This document shows, piece after piece, positions 7,654 through 18,129 of a DNA stretch of 64,000 nt. The position numbers and the translations under genes are program-made. The stretch lies in assembly GCA_963846715.1 (NCBI GenBank), contig CAWJXA010000008.1, positions 434,001 through 498,000 on the forward strand, written 5' to 3'. Numbering within the stretch: position 1 is the stretch's first letter; each line of letters begins with the position of its first letter. Source of the stretch: Bog-257 sp963846715 (GTDB taxonomy: Bacteria > Acidobacteriota > Terriglobia > Terriglobales > Acidobacteriaceae). A model generated the notes under the pieces. It had not been told where the DNA came from and ran no database searches. It saw only the letters and a program-made list of their open reading frames with translations.

Positions 7654-8697
7654 TCAGAACCCGACGCGCCCCACTCGAATGAGCGCAGACCAATCAGGAG
7701 ACCCGTCCGCCGCCTGGCCCGCGGCATTGATGTGCTCACGCTCCCTCAACTCTGGGAACGGGAGTCCGCCCGTCACCAGACGCCCTCGGTCGTACAGCAA
7801 CTCATCCAGCGTGCCGTTCAATACGAGCTGGTAGTTCCAGGGCTGCGGATTTTTGAGGTCCACGGCGATCTGGCTATCGAGCGTCGTCGTGCAGTTTCGG
7901 GTCAGCGCGTTATACCACTCCGGATGATCTCTCAACTTGTTCAGGTAATCGGCATAAATGAGGAATATCTCTCGTGCCCTCGCCGGTGATACGGTGGTGC
8001 GATACAGGTACACTTCCTCGTGTTTGCGGTAGTTGGTGCGCAATCGAATGACGTCGCGCTCGTCCGCGGCGATAAAGATGAGCTCGTACTGCCGAAAGAA
8101 TCCAAGAATCGCCGAGTACGACTGGCCGACCTTATAGCGTGCCTCAATCGAGAACGCGATATGGTCGTTGTCCCCAAATTGGAAGCTAACAATCGGGTGG
8201 CCGATCCATTTTGGTCCCCATTGGGTGAAGAAAAAGTCCGCGTAACGCAGCTGAGACAGATAAACCGTCCGGTCGCTCCAGCAATTGGTGTAATCGGTCT
8301 TGGTGCGGTAGTCGCAATTGCGCAGATTGTGGATCGTGACACGATCTCCGTTGATCTCGATCCAGGCTGTTCGATCGGTGTCGGCTTGCCAATCGCCATC
8401 GTTCGACGGCTTGAGGCTAAGCCACCACGTCAGCACAATACAGAAGCCTGCGAGACACGTAGCGGCAGCCCAAAGCCGTCGTTTGACCTTGAACAGGATT
8501 GCGATAATCCCGAGAACGTAAATCAAGGTCACCGGAATGCGCAGCGCTGCAATCCGGAAGTCGACGTACAGAGCGGCAACCGCCCACAGAGTCATCAGGG
8601 CCAGGACAGCCCACATGATGGTGAGTCCAAGCGCGCGTAGCACCCGGTGCCATGTAGGCGACGGCGCGACACGTGGGTGGGCAGCGGTACTATTCAT
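7654..8697 (-). CDS. DUF4105 (Lnb-like periplasmic) membrane protein
   Basis: The N-terminus holds three closely spaced TM segments (ALGLTIMWAVLALMTLWAVAAL, IPVTLIYVLGIIAILF, LWAAATCLAGFCIVLTWWL). A large non-cytoplasmic domain follows with the DUF4105 pattern: HPIVSFQFGDNDHIAFSIEARY, GFFRQYELIFIAADERDVIRLR and NALTRNCTTTLDSQI. Conserved Cys, Asn and His in NCTTTLD are typical of papain/NlpC-like Lnb domains, but enzymatic activity is unproven. Its stop is 160 bases from the DppB-like gene on the same strand; operon membership is possible but not clear. Confidence 0.8.
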   Translation of the reverse strand: MNSTAAHPRVAPSPTWHRVLRALGLTIMWAVLALMTLWAVAALYVDFRIAALRIPVTLIYVLGIIAILFKVKRRLWAAATCLAGFCIVLTWWLSLKPSNDGDWQADTDRTAWIEINGDRVTIHNLRNCDYRTKTDYTNCWSDRTVYLSQLRYADFFFTQWGPKWIGHPIVSFQFGDNDHIAFSIEARYKVGQSYSAILGFFRQYELIFIAADERDVIRLRTNYRKHEEVYLYRTTVSPARAREIFLIYADYLNKLRDHPEWYNALTRNCTTTLDSQIAVDLKNPQPWNYQLVLNGTLDELLYDRGRLVTGGLPFPELREREHINAAGQAADGSPDWSALIRVGRVGF

Positions 8698-8858
8698 CGT
8701 TTTGCCGACTTTGAGATTGAACCCTGGGTTTTCATTTTACCTAAGAAACCGAAGCTGCCACGCGACCCCGTCAAGCGAGCGAAAGCAATCGGCGATCTAG
8801 CTACGGGCCAGGTCACAGAGGTCAGGCCCGCATTAGCCGTGCGACTCTCACGGCTCCC

Positions 8859-9773
8859 CTACTGCCTGATCCTGGGATTGAAAACCGAATACAGCAGGTC
8901 GGTCAGGAAATTTACCAGCACGTAGGTCAGGCCAATCATCAGTATGCAGCCCTGCACCAGGTAGTAATCGCGGTTAGAGATGGCGGTGATGGTAAGCCGT
9001 CCGATGCCAGGCCACGAGAAGATGGTTTCGGTCACGATGGCTCCGGCAAGCAGCGCACCAAACTGCAAACCGACGACGGTGAGAATGGGGATCATGGCGT
9101 TTCGCAATGCGTGCCGATACACAACCGTGCGCTCGGGCAGGCCTTTGGCGCGCGCGGTGCGGATGTAATCCTGCCCCAACTCTTCCAGCATGGAGGTGCG
9201 TATCATGCGCGTGAGGATGGCGGCCAGCGCTCCGCCCATGGTGATTGCGGGAAGGACGAGGTGCGCCAGCGATCCCGATCCTGAGACCGGCAGCCAACCC
9301 AATTCGATCGCGAAAAGCAAGATGAGGATCGGCCCCAGCGCGAAGTTGGGGAAGGACAATCCAAGCAGGGAGACGAAGCTGAGCAGGCGATCGTCCCAGC
9401 GATTGCGACGCAACGCCGAACGCACCCCGGCGGGAATCGAAAGACAAAGGGCGACCAGCAAGGCAGCGAGGGTGAGTTCCATGGTGGCGGGATAAGCCTG
9501 AGCGATGACGTGCCCGACATTCTGATTGAGCCGCAGCGAGCGCCCCATGTCACCGTGTAAGAGGCCACGCCAGTAGTTCACGTACTGTCGCCCGAGAGGA
9601 ACATCGAGCCCGTAAGCATGACGCGCGGCGACGATATCGGTGGCGGCCGCTCCTTCGCCCAGCATCTGCTGGATGGGATCGCCGGGCACCAGATGAATCA
9701 GCAGGAAGACCACTGACACCACCAGCCAGACTACCGGCAGAGTGTACAGCGATCGCGAGAGGAGGTAGCGCAT
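8859..9773 (-). CDS. DppB/OppB-type ABC transporter permease
   Basis: This 304-residue protein is a complete binding-protein-dependent permease of the dipeptide/nickel type: MRYLLSRSLYTLPVVWLVV (first TM), HLVPGDP, then the EAA-loop DYIRTARAKGLPERTVVYRHALRNAMIPILTVVG and the final TYVLVNFLTDLLYSVFNPR. About six TM helices are visible. Partner genes (DppC, ATPases, binding protein) are not adjacent, so it is an orphan here. Its ATG overlaps the stop of the CNNM/CBS gene as TAATG, which implies translational coupling. The substrate is unknown. Confidence 0.9.
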   Translation of the reverse strand: MRYLLSRSLYTLPVVWLVVSVVFLLIHLVPGDPIQQMLGEGAAATDIVAARHAYGLDVPLGRQYVNYWRGLLHGDMGRSLRLNQNVGHVIAQAYPATMELTLAALLVALCLSIPAGVRSALRRNRWDDRLLSFVSLLGLSFPNFALGPILILLFAIELGWLPVSGSGSLAHLVLPAITMGGALAAILTRMIRTSMLEELGQDYIRTARAKGLPERTVVYRHALRNAMIPILTVVGLQFGALLAGAIVTETIFSWPGIGRLTITAISNRDYYLVQGCILMIGLTYVLVNFLTDLLYSVFNPRIRQ

Positions 9774-11155
9774 TAGTGGACGAGCGGCGTTGCCGGGGTA
9801 GATTCTGTCTGCGATTGCGGTTGCGTCCCTTCGATGGTGACGCTGACCACGCGCAGTCCGTCCATGGCCGCGACGGTATAGCGGCGGCCTTGGTATTCAA
9901 AGCTGTCACCCAAATTGGGGATTTTTTGCAGCTGCGTCAGCACAAAGCCGGCGAGGGTTTCAAAGCCTTCGTCGCGCGGCAACGCAATCTGATATTGCGA
10001 TTCCAAATCGCGGATGTTGACCGAGCCGTCCAAAGTCATCGAAGCAGCCCCGGGCGCGAGCCGGGGCTCGGTGATATCGAATTCGTCTTCGATCTCACCG
10101 ACCAGTTGCTCCAACACATCTTCGACAGTCACCAGTCCGGCGGTCGAGCCAAATTCGTCCACCACTACCGCCAGATGCCGTTTGCGAACCTTGAACTCGA
10201 CCAGCAAATCGGGGAGAGGCTTGGTTTCCGGCACCACCAGCACCTCGCGCATGATGTGGCGAACCTGCAGGCCACTGGGCCGAGTAACCGGCCGGCCAGA
10301 GGCAGTGCGATTCACGCGGTAACGCAGCCAGCGCATCAGGTCTTTGGCATACAACACTCCAATGATGTGTTCGGGGCCGCGTTCGACATCGTAGACGGGC
10401 ACGCGCGAATGTTGCACGTCCACGACGCGCTGCAGCGCTTCTTCGAGCGAAATATCGCCGGGTATTGAAAAAATATCGCGACGTGGCACCATGATTTCGC
10501 GCACCGAGATGTTCTCCAGCTCCAGCGCGCGATGGATCAATTCCTCCTGCGGCGGGCCCAGCATTCCCAGCCGGCGGCTGGCTGAGACAATCAGTTTCAG
10601 CTCTTCCGGAGAGTGCACGCCGCCTTCGCGCACCTGGCGCATGCCGAAGGCCCTCAACGCGACGCGAGTGGACGCGGTCATGAAGGCAAGAAAGGGCGCG
10701 GCCAGGGTCATGAAGAAATCCATCGGCCCGGCAACCGCCAGCGCCACTCGCTCGGTGCGCTGCAAGGCGATCGACTTGGGAACTACCTCGCCCAGGATGA
10801 CAACCATGTACGTGATCAGCACGAAGGCAACAACGACGGAAACCCCGTGCGCATAGAGCCGGGAGTGAGGCAGAGGAAGAAAGAGCGGCTCCAGAATGCG
10901 GGCCATCGAGGCCTCGCCGAGCCAGCCCAGCGCGAGGCTGGCCACCGTGACGCCGAACTGCACAGTGTTCAGCACATGGTCCAGCTTCTGATGGAGCTTT
11001 TGGACGGTACGAGCGCCTATGCGATGCGCGGCTATCATCTGCTGCAGTCGCGTTTCGCGCACGTTTACCAGCGCGAATTCAGCAGCCACGAAGAAAGCGT
11101 TTGCCGCGACCAGCAACACCACGACTACAATGCGCAGCACAACGAAAGTAACCAT
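9773..11155 (-). CDS. CNNM/CorC-type membrane protein with CBS pair (hemolysin-like)
   Basis: An N-terminal CNNM (DUF21) domain of about 190 residues with several TM segments (LRIVVVVLLVAANAFFVAAEFALV, YMVVILGEVVPKSIAL) is followed by two CBS domains (VREIMVPRRDIFSIPGDISLEEAL; VRHIMREVLVVPETKPLPDLL, VVVDEFGSTAGLVTVEDVLEQLVGEI). A C-terminal CorC_HlyC domain follows (LDGSVNIRDLESQYQIALP, YTVAAMDGLRVVSVTI). Family members are linked to Mg2+/Co2+ efflux rather than haemolysis. The length of 460 residues is usual. It overlaps the downstream permease start. Upstream, 104 bases separate it from the Lys-rich gene on the same strand. Confidence 0.92.
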   Translation of the reverse strand: MVTFVVLRIVVVVLLVAANAFFVAAEFALVNVRETRLQQMIAAHRIGARTVQKLHQKLDHVLNTVQFGVTVASLALGWLGEASMARILEPLFLPLPHSRLYAHGVSVVVAFVLITYMVVILGEVVPKSIALQRTERVALAVAGPMDFFMTLAAPFLAFMTASTRVALRAFGMRQVREGGVHSPEELKLIVSASRRLGMLGPPQEELIHRALELENISVREIMVPRRDIFSIPGDISLEEALQRVVDVQHSRVPVYDVERGPEHIIGVLYAKDLMRWLRYRVNRTASGRPVTRPSGLQVRHIMREVLVVPETKPLPDLLVEFKVRKRHLAVVVDEFGSTAGLVTVEDVLEQLVGEIEDEFDITEPRLAPGAASMTLDGSVNIRDLESQYQIALPRDEGFETLAGFVLTQLQKIPNLGDSFEYQGRRYTVAAMDGLRVVSVTIEGTQPQSQTESTPATPLVH

Positions 11156-11259
11156 GAAGCTGAAATCTTACCATCGACGAAAGGATGGAAGGGGCCGCAA
11201 TGCGTGTCGGAAAAGTTGTCGCCAACGTTCGCAAGCAAGGCGCTGCTTCCCGGGAAGAG

Positions 11260-11583
11260 CTACCCTCGCGCTTTCTTCGAAGCCTTTTTAATGGCCTTTT
11301 TTGGCGCCTCCTTGGAGGCTTTCTTGGGAATGGATCGCTTGGTATTCTTCGCCTCGGATTTTGGCGCCGATTTCTTGGTACGGCGCGTGGGATGCATCAG
11401 CCAAGCATGGGGCACGGCTTTACCAGTAGGAGGCTTCTTGGGGTCGGCAGGCTTTTTCCCGGCAGCCTTGTGTTTCAATCTACGAATGTCTTCGGCCTGC
11501 TCTTTGGCCATCATGCCGAAGTAATCTTTGATGGTAGGCAGCTCGGGAGGGTCGGCGATGCGCACAGCCTTTCGTGGTGACAT
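11260..11583 (-). CDS. Small Lys-rich protein with histone H1-like tail
   Basis: This 107-residue frame has an acidic/neutral N-terminus (IADPPELPTIKDYFGMMAKEQAED) and a highly basic C-terminal half built of KK, AK and PK words (KKASKEAPKKAIKKASKKARG). Such tails bind DNA or RNA non-specifically in bacterial H1-like proteins. No other domain is recognised. It is a lone minus-strand gene divergent from the glycosyltransferase at 11742. The even codon use and the clear N-terminal block argue it is real, but function is unknown. Confidence 0.6.
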   Translation of the reverse strand: MSPRKAVRIADPPELPTIKDYFGMMAKEQAEDIRRLKHKAAGKKPADPKKPPTGKAVPHAWLMHPTRRTKKSAPKSEAKNTKRSIPKKASKEAPKKAIKKASKKARG

Positions 11584-11741
11584 GTCCAGTTACGATACCG
11601 CGATTGCAATGGGATGTCACTGCCCGAAGGCGGCGCTAGCGGGGAATCCAAGGCAATGACCAAGGTCCGAATAGCGATTGGCGTATTGTTTAGCGATAGC
11701 CGGTTGGTATCGCGGGAACAAATCGAGAGATTTCCGAATTG

Positions 11742-13334
11742 ATGGAAAAAGCCCTCGCTTCCGAATCCAGGGCCGACAGCCTCCCGTCTTCGTCGCGCTT
11801 CGACGTGGCGGCAACGAAGTACCGCCGGCACACTTTGCTGTTGCTGGCCGCCCTGCAGTGCGTTCTGTACGGCACCAATCTGAAGCTGTTGCCGATGTGG
11901 GGCGATGAGACGTTCACTGCAGTGACAGTCGCCGAGAGTCCCTCACGAATCATCCAGCTGGTCCGCGAAGATATTCATCCGCCGCTCTATTTCCTGCTTG
12001 CCCATTGGTGGAACCGTCTGCCGCTCGGCTCCGACCCGCTGGTGCGATTGCGCGCCATGTCTGTTCTGTTTGCTCTGTTGACGACGGTCTTCCTCGACTT
12101 GCGCTGGCTGCGCAACGCTTCTCCGTTTCTACGCAACTGGTTCCTGTTGCTGTGGACCTTCTCGCCTTGTTTGCTGCTTTACAGCCGCATGGCACGGTCG
12201 TACAGCATGCAGATGTTCTTCGCCGCAGTGGCGATCTGGTATCTGGTGCGATTGGCCGAAGATGCGGCCGGATGGAAAAACCTGGCAGCTTTTGTAATCG
12301 CCCTGACGGCGCTTCTTTATACGCATTACCTGCCGGGCATTGCAGTTTTGGCGGGAGCGGATTTGTTGCTGCTTATGCAGCTGCGCCACGGCCGTTCCAC
12401 CTGGAGAACATTGCTGCTGTCTAATGTTTTGGTGGCTGTTCTCTATCTTCCCTGGGTAGTGCCCCTCAGCGGAGCGCTCGGCCAGTGGCGGCAAAGTCAG
12501 GTTTACATGATGACGGGCAACGTTTTGGCCGAGCAAGGTGTGAAGCTGGGCTACTGGTTCTACTCCTTCACTTTCGGCGAAGCGATTCCCGTCTGGCTCC
12601 TGCCGGTCACGGTGGTGCTGGCGGTGCCATATCTATGGCTGTTGATTTCCGGGTCACGGTTGCGGCGCGACTGGCTGTGGGCGGCCCTTTTGGCCGCGGC
12701 AGTTGGCTTTCTGGGGGCGACCCGCTGGGTATCCTACGCGGCCATGCCCGCGCGACTTCTGTTTCTGCTGCCGTTGATTGTCTTTGCCATGGCAGCGGGG
12801 ATTACGACCAAACAGCGGACCGGCACAATCCTCGGAGTAATTCTGGTCGCCGTCAATCTAGTTGGCGTGTGGACCTATTATGGGGCAACCGATCTCCTGA
12901 ACACTGGATACCTAACCCCCAACCAGACTATCGCTGCAGCAATCGCACAGAATTCGAACACCGAGGATACTGTCGTCTGGGTTGACTCAATGAGTTTCGA
13001 CGGCACAACCATCGAGTATTATCTGCCCAGAGGCTTTCGCATACGCTGGCTGGCCTCGCCCGAGTCCGTGGCAGCGGCGCGCGATGAACTCAATGCAGGT
13101 ACGATTCGGCATGTCTGGTTTGTCCGGCGGTCCCATGACGTCTCACCTGGACACATTTTTCAAGACCTCGATGCTCAGATGATGGAGTCTTCGAAGGAGA
13201 GCGTTCTGCATCCTTACGTCCCGCTGTCACCAGTGCACCGTCTGATCCTGCGAGGATTAAGTCTTCTGCACCATCAAGACGGAAACCAACCACGGCAATA
13301 CATGTGCGAGGTGTCGGAGTTTAGGAATCCCTGA
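11742..13334 (+). CDS. GT-C (family 39/ArnT-like) membrane glycosyltransferase
   Basis: A polytopic protein of about 530 residues with a short basic N-terminus, then about 10-11 TM segments. The first periplasmic loop contains MWGDETFTAVTVAES and HPPLYFLLAHWW, the Asp-Glu and His-Pro-Pro-x-Tyr pattern typical of GT39/ArnT/PMT-like transferases that use polyprenyl-phosphate sugars. The C-terminal ~130 residues form a soluble domain. Acceptor and sugar cannot be inferred. The ATG at 11742 is preferred to the overlapping TTG at 11739. It is followed by a 294-base gap before amt. Confidence 0.82.
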   Translation: MEKALASESRADSLPSSSRFDVAATKYRRHTLLLLAALQCVLYGTNLKLLPMWGDETFTAVTVAESPSRIIQLVREDIHPPLYFLLAHWWNRLPLGSDPLVRLRAMSVLFALLTTVFLDLRWLRNASPFLRNWFLLLWTFSPCLLLYSRMARSYSMQMFFAAVAIWYLVRLAEDAAGWKNLAAFVIALTALLYTHYLPGIAVLAGADLLLLMQLRHGRSTWRTLLLSNVLVAVLYLPWVVPLSGALGQWRQSQVYMMTGNVLAEQGVKLGYWFYSFTFGEAIPVWLLPVTVVLAVPYLWLLISGSRLRRDWLWAALLAAAVGFLGATRWVSYAAMPARLLFLLPLIVFAMAAGITTKQRTGTILGVILVAVNLVGVWTYYGATDLLNTGYLTPNQTIAAAIAQNSNTEDTVVWVDSMSFDGTTIEYYLPRGFRIRWLASPESVAAARDELNAGTIRHVWFVRRSHDVSPGHIFQDLDAQMMESSKESVLHPYVPLSPVHRLILRGLSLLHHQDGNQPRQYMCEVSEFRNP

Positions 13335-13628
13335 TAAAGAAGAACTGATGCCGCTCTCAGGAAGTTGGAAACACACTGCGACATCCTTCCCGAAGTGGCA
13401 CTTTTCGAACTCTAGCGATAAGCGGAACTGATAGCCTCCATAAATAGTTTGAATTTCTCATCGGCAGCGAAACCGCGTATCAAATTTACACGAGCAAAAT
13501 TGAAGAGCCGCCCGTATGCGTCGGCATACTGTCTTCATCTCCAAAGCTCTTGGGCGTCCGAACTCCGGGTGTCGCTCGCTCGGCCGCCAGTCAGGCTAGT
13601 CATTTAAGTTCCGCAACAGGAGTTCTTA
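13335..13628. other. Gap upstream of amt with no gene
   Basis: No coding frame or clear structure is visible apart from the amt ribosome-binding site (CAGGAGTTCTTA just before 13629). A TGGCAC at about 13393 resembles a sigma-54 -24 element but lacks a proper -12 GC, so no promoter is called. Confidence 0.4.
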
Positions 13629-15062
<1,434 letters not shown>

Positions 15063-15116
15063 TTCGCGACCCATGCGGCCACGACAAGAGTGATCACATT
15101 TTCTGAAGGCTAATTC

Positions 15117-15455
15117 ATGACTAAGCTGGAAGCAGTAATACAACCTTCGAAGTTCGAAGCCGTCAAAGACGCTCTCCTTGAGATTGGAGTGGAGGGCATG
15201 ACGGTCACTGAAGTTCGCGGCCATGGACGGCAGAAGGGACATACCGAGTTCTATCGCGGACGCGAATATACGGTGGATCTTCTCCCCAAGGTGAAGATCG
15301 AAACTGTCGTGCCTGACCGATTGGCGGACCAAGCCATCGCGGCGATTAGCAATGCCGCGCGAACTGGAAAAATCGGGGACGGCAAAATCTTTGTGTCGCA
15401 TGTTGACGAAGCGATCCGTATACGCAACGAAGAGCGAGGCGAGGCCGCACTGTGA
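15117..15455 (+). CDS. glnK: PII signalling protein GlnK/GlnB
   Basis: A complete 112-residue PII protein. The T-loop reads KGHTEFYRGREYTVDLLPKVK, with the uridylylation-type Tyr (about residue 51) present. The B-loop TGKIGDGKIFV and C-loop region VDEAIRIRNEERGEAAL are intact. It senses ATP/ADP and 2-oxoglutarate and regulates Amt. It sits between amt and glnD, whose product should modify the T-loop Tyr; adjacency to amt favours the name glnK over glnB. Confidence 0.96.
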   Translation: MTKLEAVIQPSKFEAVKDALLEIGVEGMTVTEVRGHGRQKGHTEFYRGREYTVDLLPKVKIETVVPDRLADQAIAAISNAARTGKIGDGKIFVSHVDEAIRIRNEERGEAAL

Positions 15456-15496
15456 GCAATGTGGTCGCGGAAATATTTCCAGGAGGCGGGTAGAAC

Positions 15497-18097
15497 ATGT
15501 CCAGCCAGGCGCTCGAACACGGTCCTCGCGCATTGTACCGGCAAGAGTTCGAGCGTCTGCGGCAGGAGTTCGAAGCGACCGGCTCAGGCCGTGCCTCGCT
15601 GAGAGACCGCACAAAGTTTGTCGACAAACTGGCACTGCAGCTGTGGGAACAGCAGATCCCGCCGGGCGTAAGCAGCGGATTTGCGCTGGTCGCACTGGGT
15701 GGCTTTGGCCGCGGCGCACTCTTCCCTTATTCTGACATCGATCTTCTGTTCCTGGCTGAGAGCGAGGCCCTCCGCAGCCGGATGAAGGACCCGGTGCGTT
15801 GCATCTCTCAGGAGATGTGGGACACCGGCCTGAGGGTGAGCCCTACGACACGCACGCTCGACGACTGTGGACGCTTCGACCAGGACAATGTCGAGTTCAC
15901 CATCTCTCTCCTCGACTGCCGCTTTCTGACCGGCGATGCCAGGCTGTACGAGCGTCTGCATGAAAAGAGCCTGCCGCAACTTGTGGCTCGCGAAGCAGAT
16001 GTCCTGATGCAACGTCTTGCGGAGGTCACTCACACTCGGCATCTCCGCTTCGGCGACACCATCTTTCATCTGGAACCGAACCTGAAGGATGGTCCGGGCG
16101 GGCTGCGCGACCTGCACGTCTCGCGATGGCTGGAACTCATCATGATGCTTGCGTCCGAGCGCAAGTGGCCCAGCACTGCCGGCGCGCGACCGGACTCGGA
16201 GAATGACGATGTTCTAGACGCGATGGACTTCCTCACCTCGACCCGCTGCTATTTGCATTACCGGGGCAATCGCGACGAGAACGTAGTCACGTGGGAGGCC
16301 CAGGACGAACTAGCCAAGCGCGGCATCGCGACCAGGTCCGGAAGCCTTTCCTCGGCCGAGTGGATGCGTCTGTATTTTCGCCATGCGAGGACAATCCATC
16401 GCCGCGCGCAGCAGATGCTGGACGAACTTCCACGGAAGCGCTCTTCGTTGTACCGTTCGTTTCAGCACTGGCGCTCCCGTTCATCCAACGAAGACTTTTC
16501 GGTGGTGGACGGGCGAGTTTATCTGCAGCAGAGTGCTGGTGCTCGCGATCCCATCGTAGTTTTGCGGCTCTTCACCTTTGTCGCCCGGCACGGCGTCGCA
16601 CTCAGCCTGGAGACCGAACGACGGCTCGACAACGCCCGTCGTGGATTGGCGGATGCCATGCCGCAAGACGCGAAGTTGTGGGAACATTTGCGCGAAATAC
16701 TCGCCTTGCCTCATGCCGCAGAAGCGCTGCGCGCCATGCATTCGCTGGGCCTGTTGACGCTCGCCATCCCGGAATTTGAGGCCATCGATTCGCTGGTCCT
16801 GCGCGATCTCTACCATCGCTATACAGTGGATGAACACAGCATTCTCGCGATTGAGATGCTGCATCGTCTTACCACAAATGATGTGGCTTGGCTGCAGCCC
16901 TTCGCGGGCTTACTGGGTGAATTGGAACATCCTGAACTGCTTTATCTAGCGACGCTGTTGCACGATATCGGGAAGGGCATGGACGGCACCGACCACGTTC
17001 ACAACAGCCTGAAACTGGCCACCGCTGCGGTTGCCCGAATGAAACTATCTGAAGAAGACCAACAGAGCGTCGGACTATTGATCGCGACCCATCTGGAAAT
17101 GTCAGCCACGCTGCGCCGCCGCGACATTTACGATCCGGAGACCGCGCGCGAACTGGCACACAAAGTTGGCACACCCGAGCGGCTGAAGATGTTGACGCTG
17201 CTGACGCTCGCCGACATTAAAGCGGTGAACCCCGAAGCTCTTACTCCCTGGAAGGCTGAAAATCTTTGGCGGCTGTATACCGGTACAGCTAACTACTTCA
17301 CGCGGAGTGCCGACACCGAGCGATTTCACGCTGAGGAGTGCAGTGCACAGGTCGAGCGCATCGCCGCACTTTTACCCCAGCGCCGTTCACAGCTGTTGAA
17401 ATTCCTGGACGGCCTACCGCAACGCTATCTCATGTCGCACTCGCCCGAACAGGTGCTCTTGCACTTCGAGATGGCGAAGCAGCTTCGCGGCAATCCAGCG
17501 CAGCTGGCCGTGCGACGTATCTCCGGCCAGCATGAGCTCACCGTCGTGACTCTGGACCGACCGGGCTTGTTTTCCATGCTCGCTGGCATTCTTTACGGAT
17601 GGGGCATGGACATCACCAAGGCGAGTGCTTTCTCCAATCGCGCCGGAGTCATCGTCGATAGCTTCTATTTCAAAGACCGTTTCCACACCCTGGAGTTGAA
17701 TCCCCCCGAGCGCGAGCGCTTCAAAAAATCGGTCGTCGAAATATTGGCGGGTGAAGCTCCTCTGGAGCGGCTACTGGAATCGCGCCTGAAGGCAGACACC
17801 AAGGCGGCTAAGCTCAAAGTTGAAACTCGCCTGCGGTTTGACGATGAATGTTCTCCTGCCAGCACCTTGTTGGAAGTCGTCACCCAGGACCGTCCCGGAC
17901 TTCTGTACACGATCAGTTCCATCCTCTCGCAACAGGACTGCGGCATTGAGGTGGCGCTGATCGACACCGAGGGCGCGACCGCGCATGACGCTTTTTATCT
18001 GACGTGCGGCGGTGAAAAGCTGACGCGAGAACAGCAGCGGGCGACCGAGTGGGCGCTCACGACGGAACTTGACGATTCATTGCCATCGACGTGGTGA
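15497..18097 (+). CDS. glnD: PII uridylyltransferase / uridylyl-removing enzyme GlnD
   Basis: At 866 residues the length and order are standard. The N-terminal nucleotidyltransferase motif is ALGGFGRGALFPYSDIDLLFL (G-x11-DxD). Next come the helical GlnD-specific region (HLEPNLKDGPGGLRDLH), the HD domain (YLATLLHDIGKGMDGTDHVHNS) and two C-terminal ACT domains (TVVTLDRPGLFSMLAGILYGWG; VVTQDRPGLLYTISSILSQQD). It uridylylates or deuridylylates PII in response to glutamine. Start ATG 15497 is preceded by GGAGGCGGG. It ends convergently with the minus-strand secreted-protein gene at 18130. Confidence 0.96.
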   Translation: MSSQALEHGPRALYRQEFERLRQEFEATGSGRASLRDRTKFVDKLALQLWEQQIPPGVSSGFALVALGGFGRGALFPYSDIDLLFLAESEALRSRMKDPVRCISQEMWDTGLRVSPTTRTLDDCGRFDQDNVEFTISLLDCRFLTGDARLYERLHEKSLPQLVAREADVLMQRLAEVTHTRHLRFGDTIFHLEPNLKDGPGGLRDLHVSRWLELIMMLASERKWPSTAGARPDSENDDVLDAMDFLTSTRCYLHYRGNRDENVVTWEAQDELAKRGIATRSGSLSSAEWMRLYFRHARTIHRRAQQMLDELPRKRSSLYRSFQHWRSRSSNEDFSVVDGRVYLQQSAGARDPIVVLRLFTFVARHGVALSLETERRLDNARRGLADAMPQDAKLWEHLREILALPHAAEALRAMHSLGLLTLAIPEFEAIDSLVLRDLYHRYTVDEHSILAIEMLHRLTTNDVAWLQPFAGLLGELEHPELLYLATLLHDIGKGMDGTDHVHNSLKLATAAVARMKLSEEDQQSVGLLIATHLEMSATLRRRDIYDPETARELAHKVGTPERLKMLTLLTLADIKAVNPEALTPWKAENLWRLYTGTANYFTRSADTERFHAEECSAQVERIAALLPQRRSQLLKFLDGLPQRYLMSHSPEQVLLHFEMAKQLRGNPAQLAVRRISGQHELTVVTLDRPGLFSMLAGILYGWGMDITKASAFSNRAGVIVDSFYFKDRFHTLELNPPERERFKKSVVEILAGEAPLERLLESRLKADTKAAKLKVETRLRFDDECSPASTLLEVVTQDRPGLLYTISSILSQQDCGIEVALIDTEGATAHDAFYLTCGGEKLTREQQRATEWALTTELDDSLPSTW

Positions 18098-18129
18098 GCC
18101 GCCAGTAGTTATCAGAACGATGGCCGACA

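Noticed and set aside
13385..13410. Sigma-54 promoter upstream of amt (TGGCAC at about 13393)
   Set aside because: The -12 GC element with correct spacing is missing.
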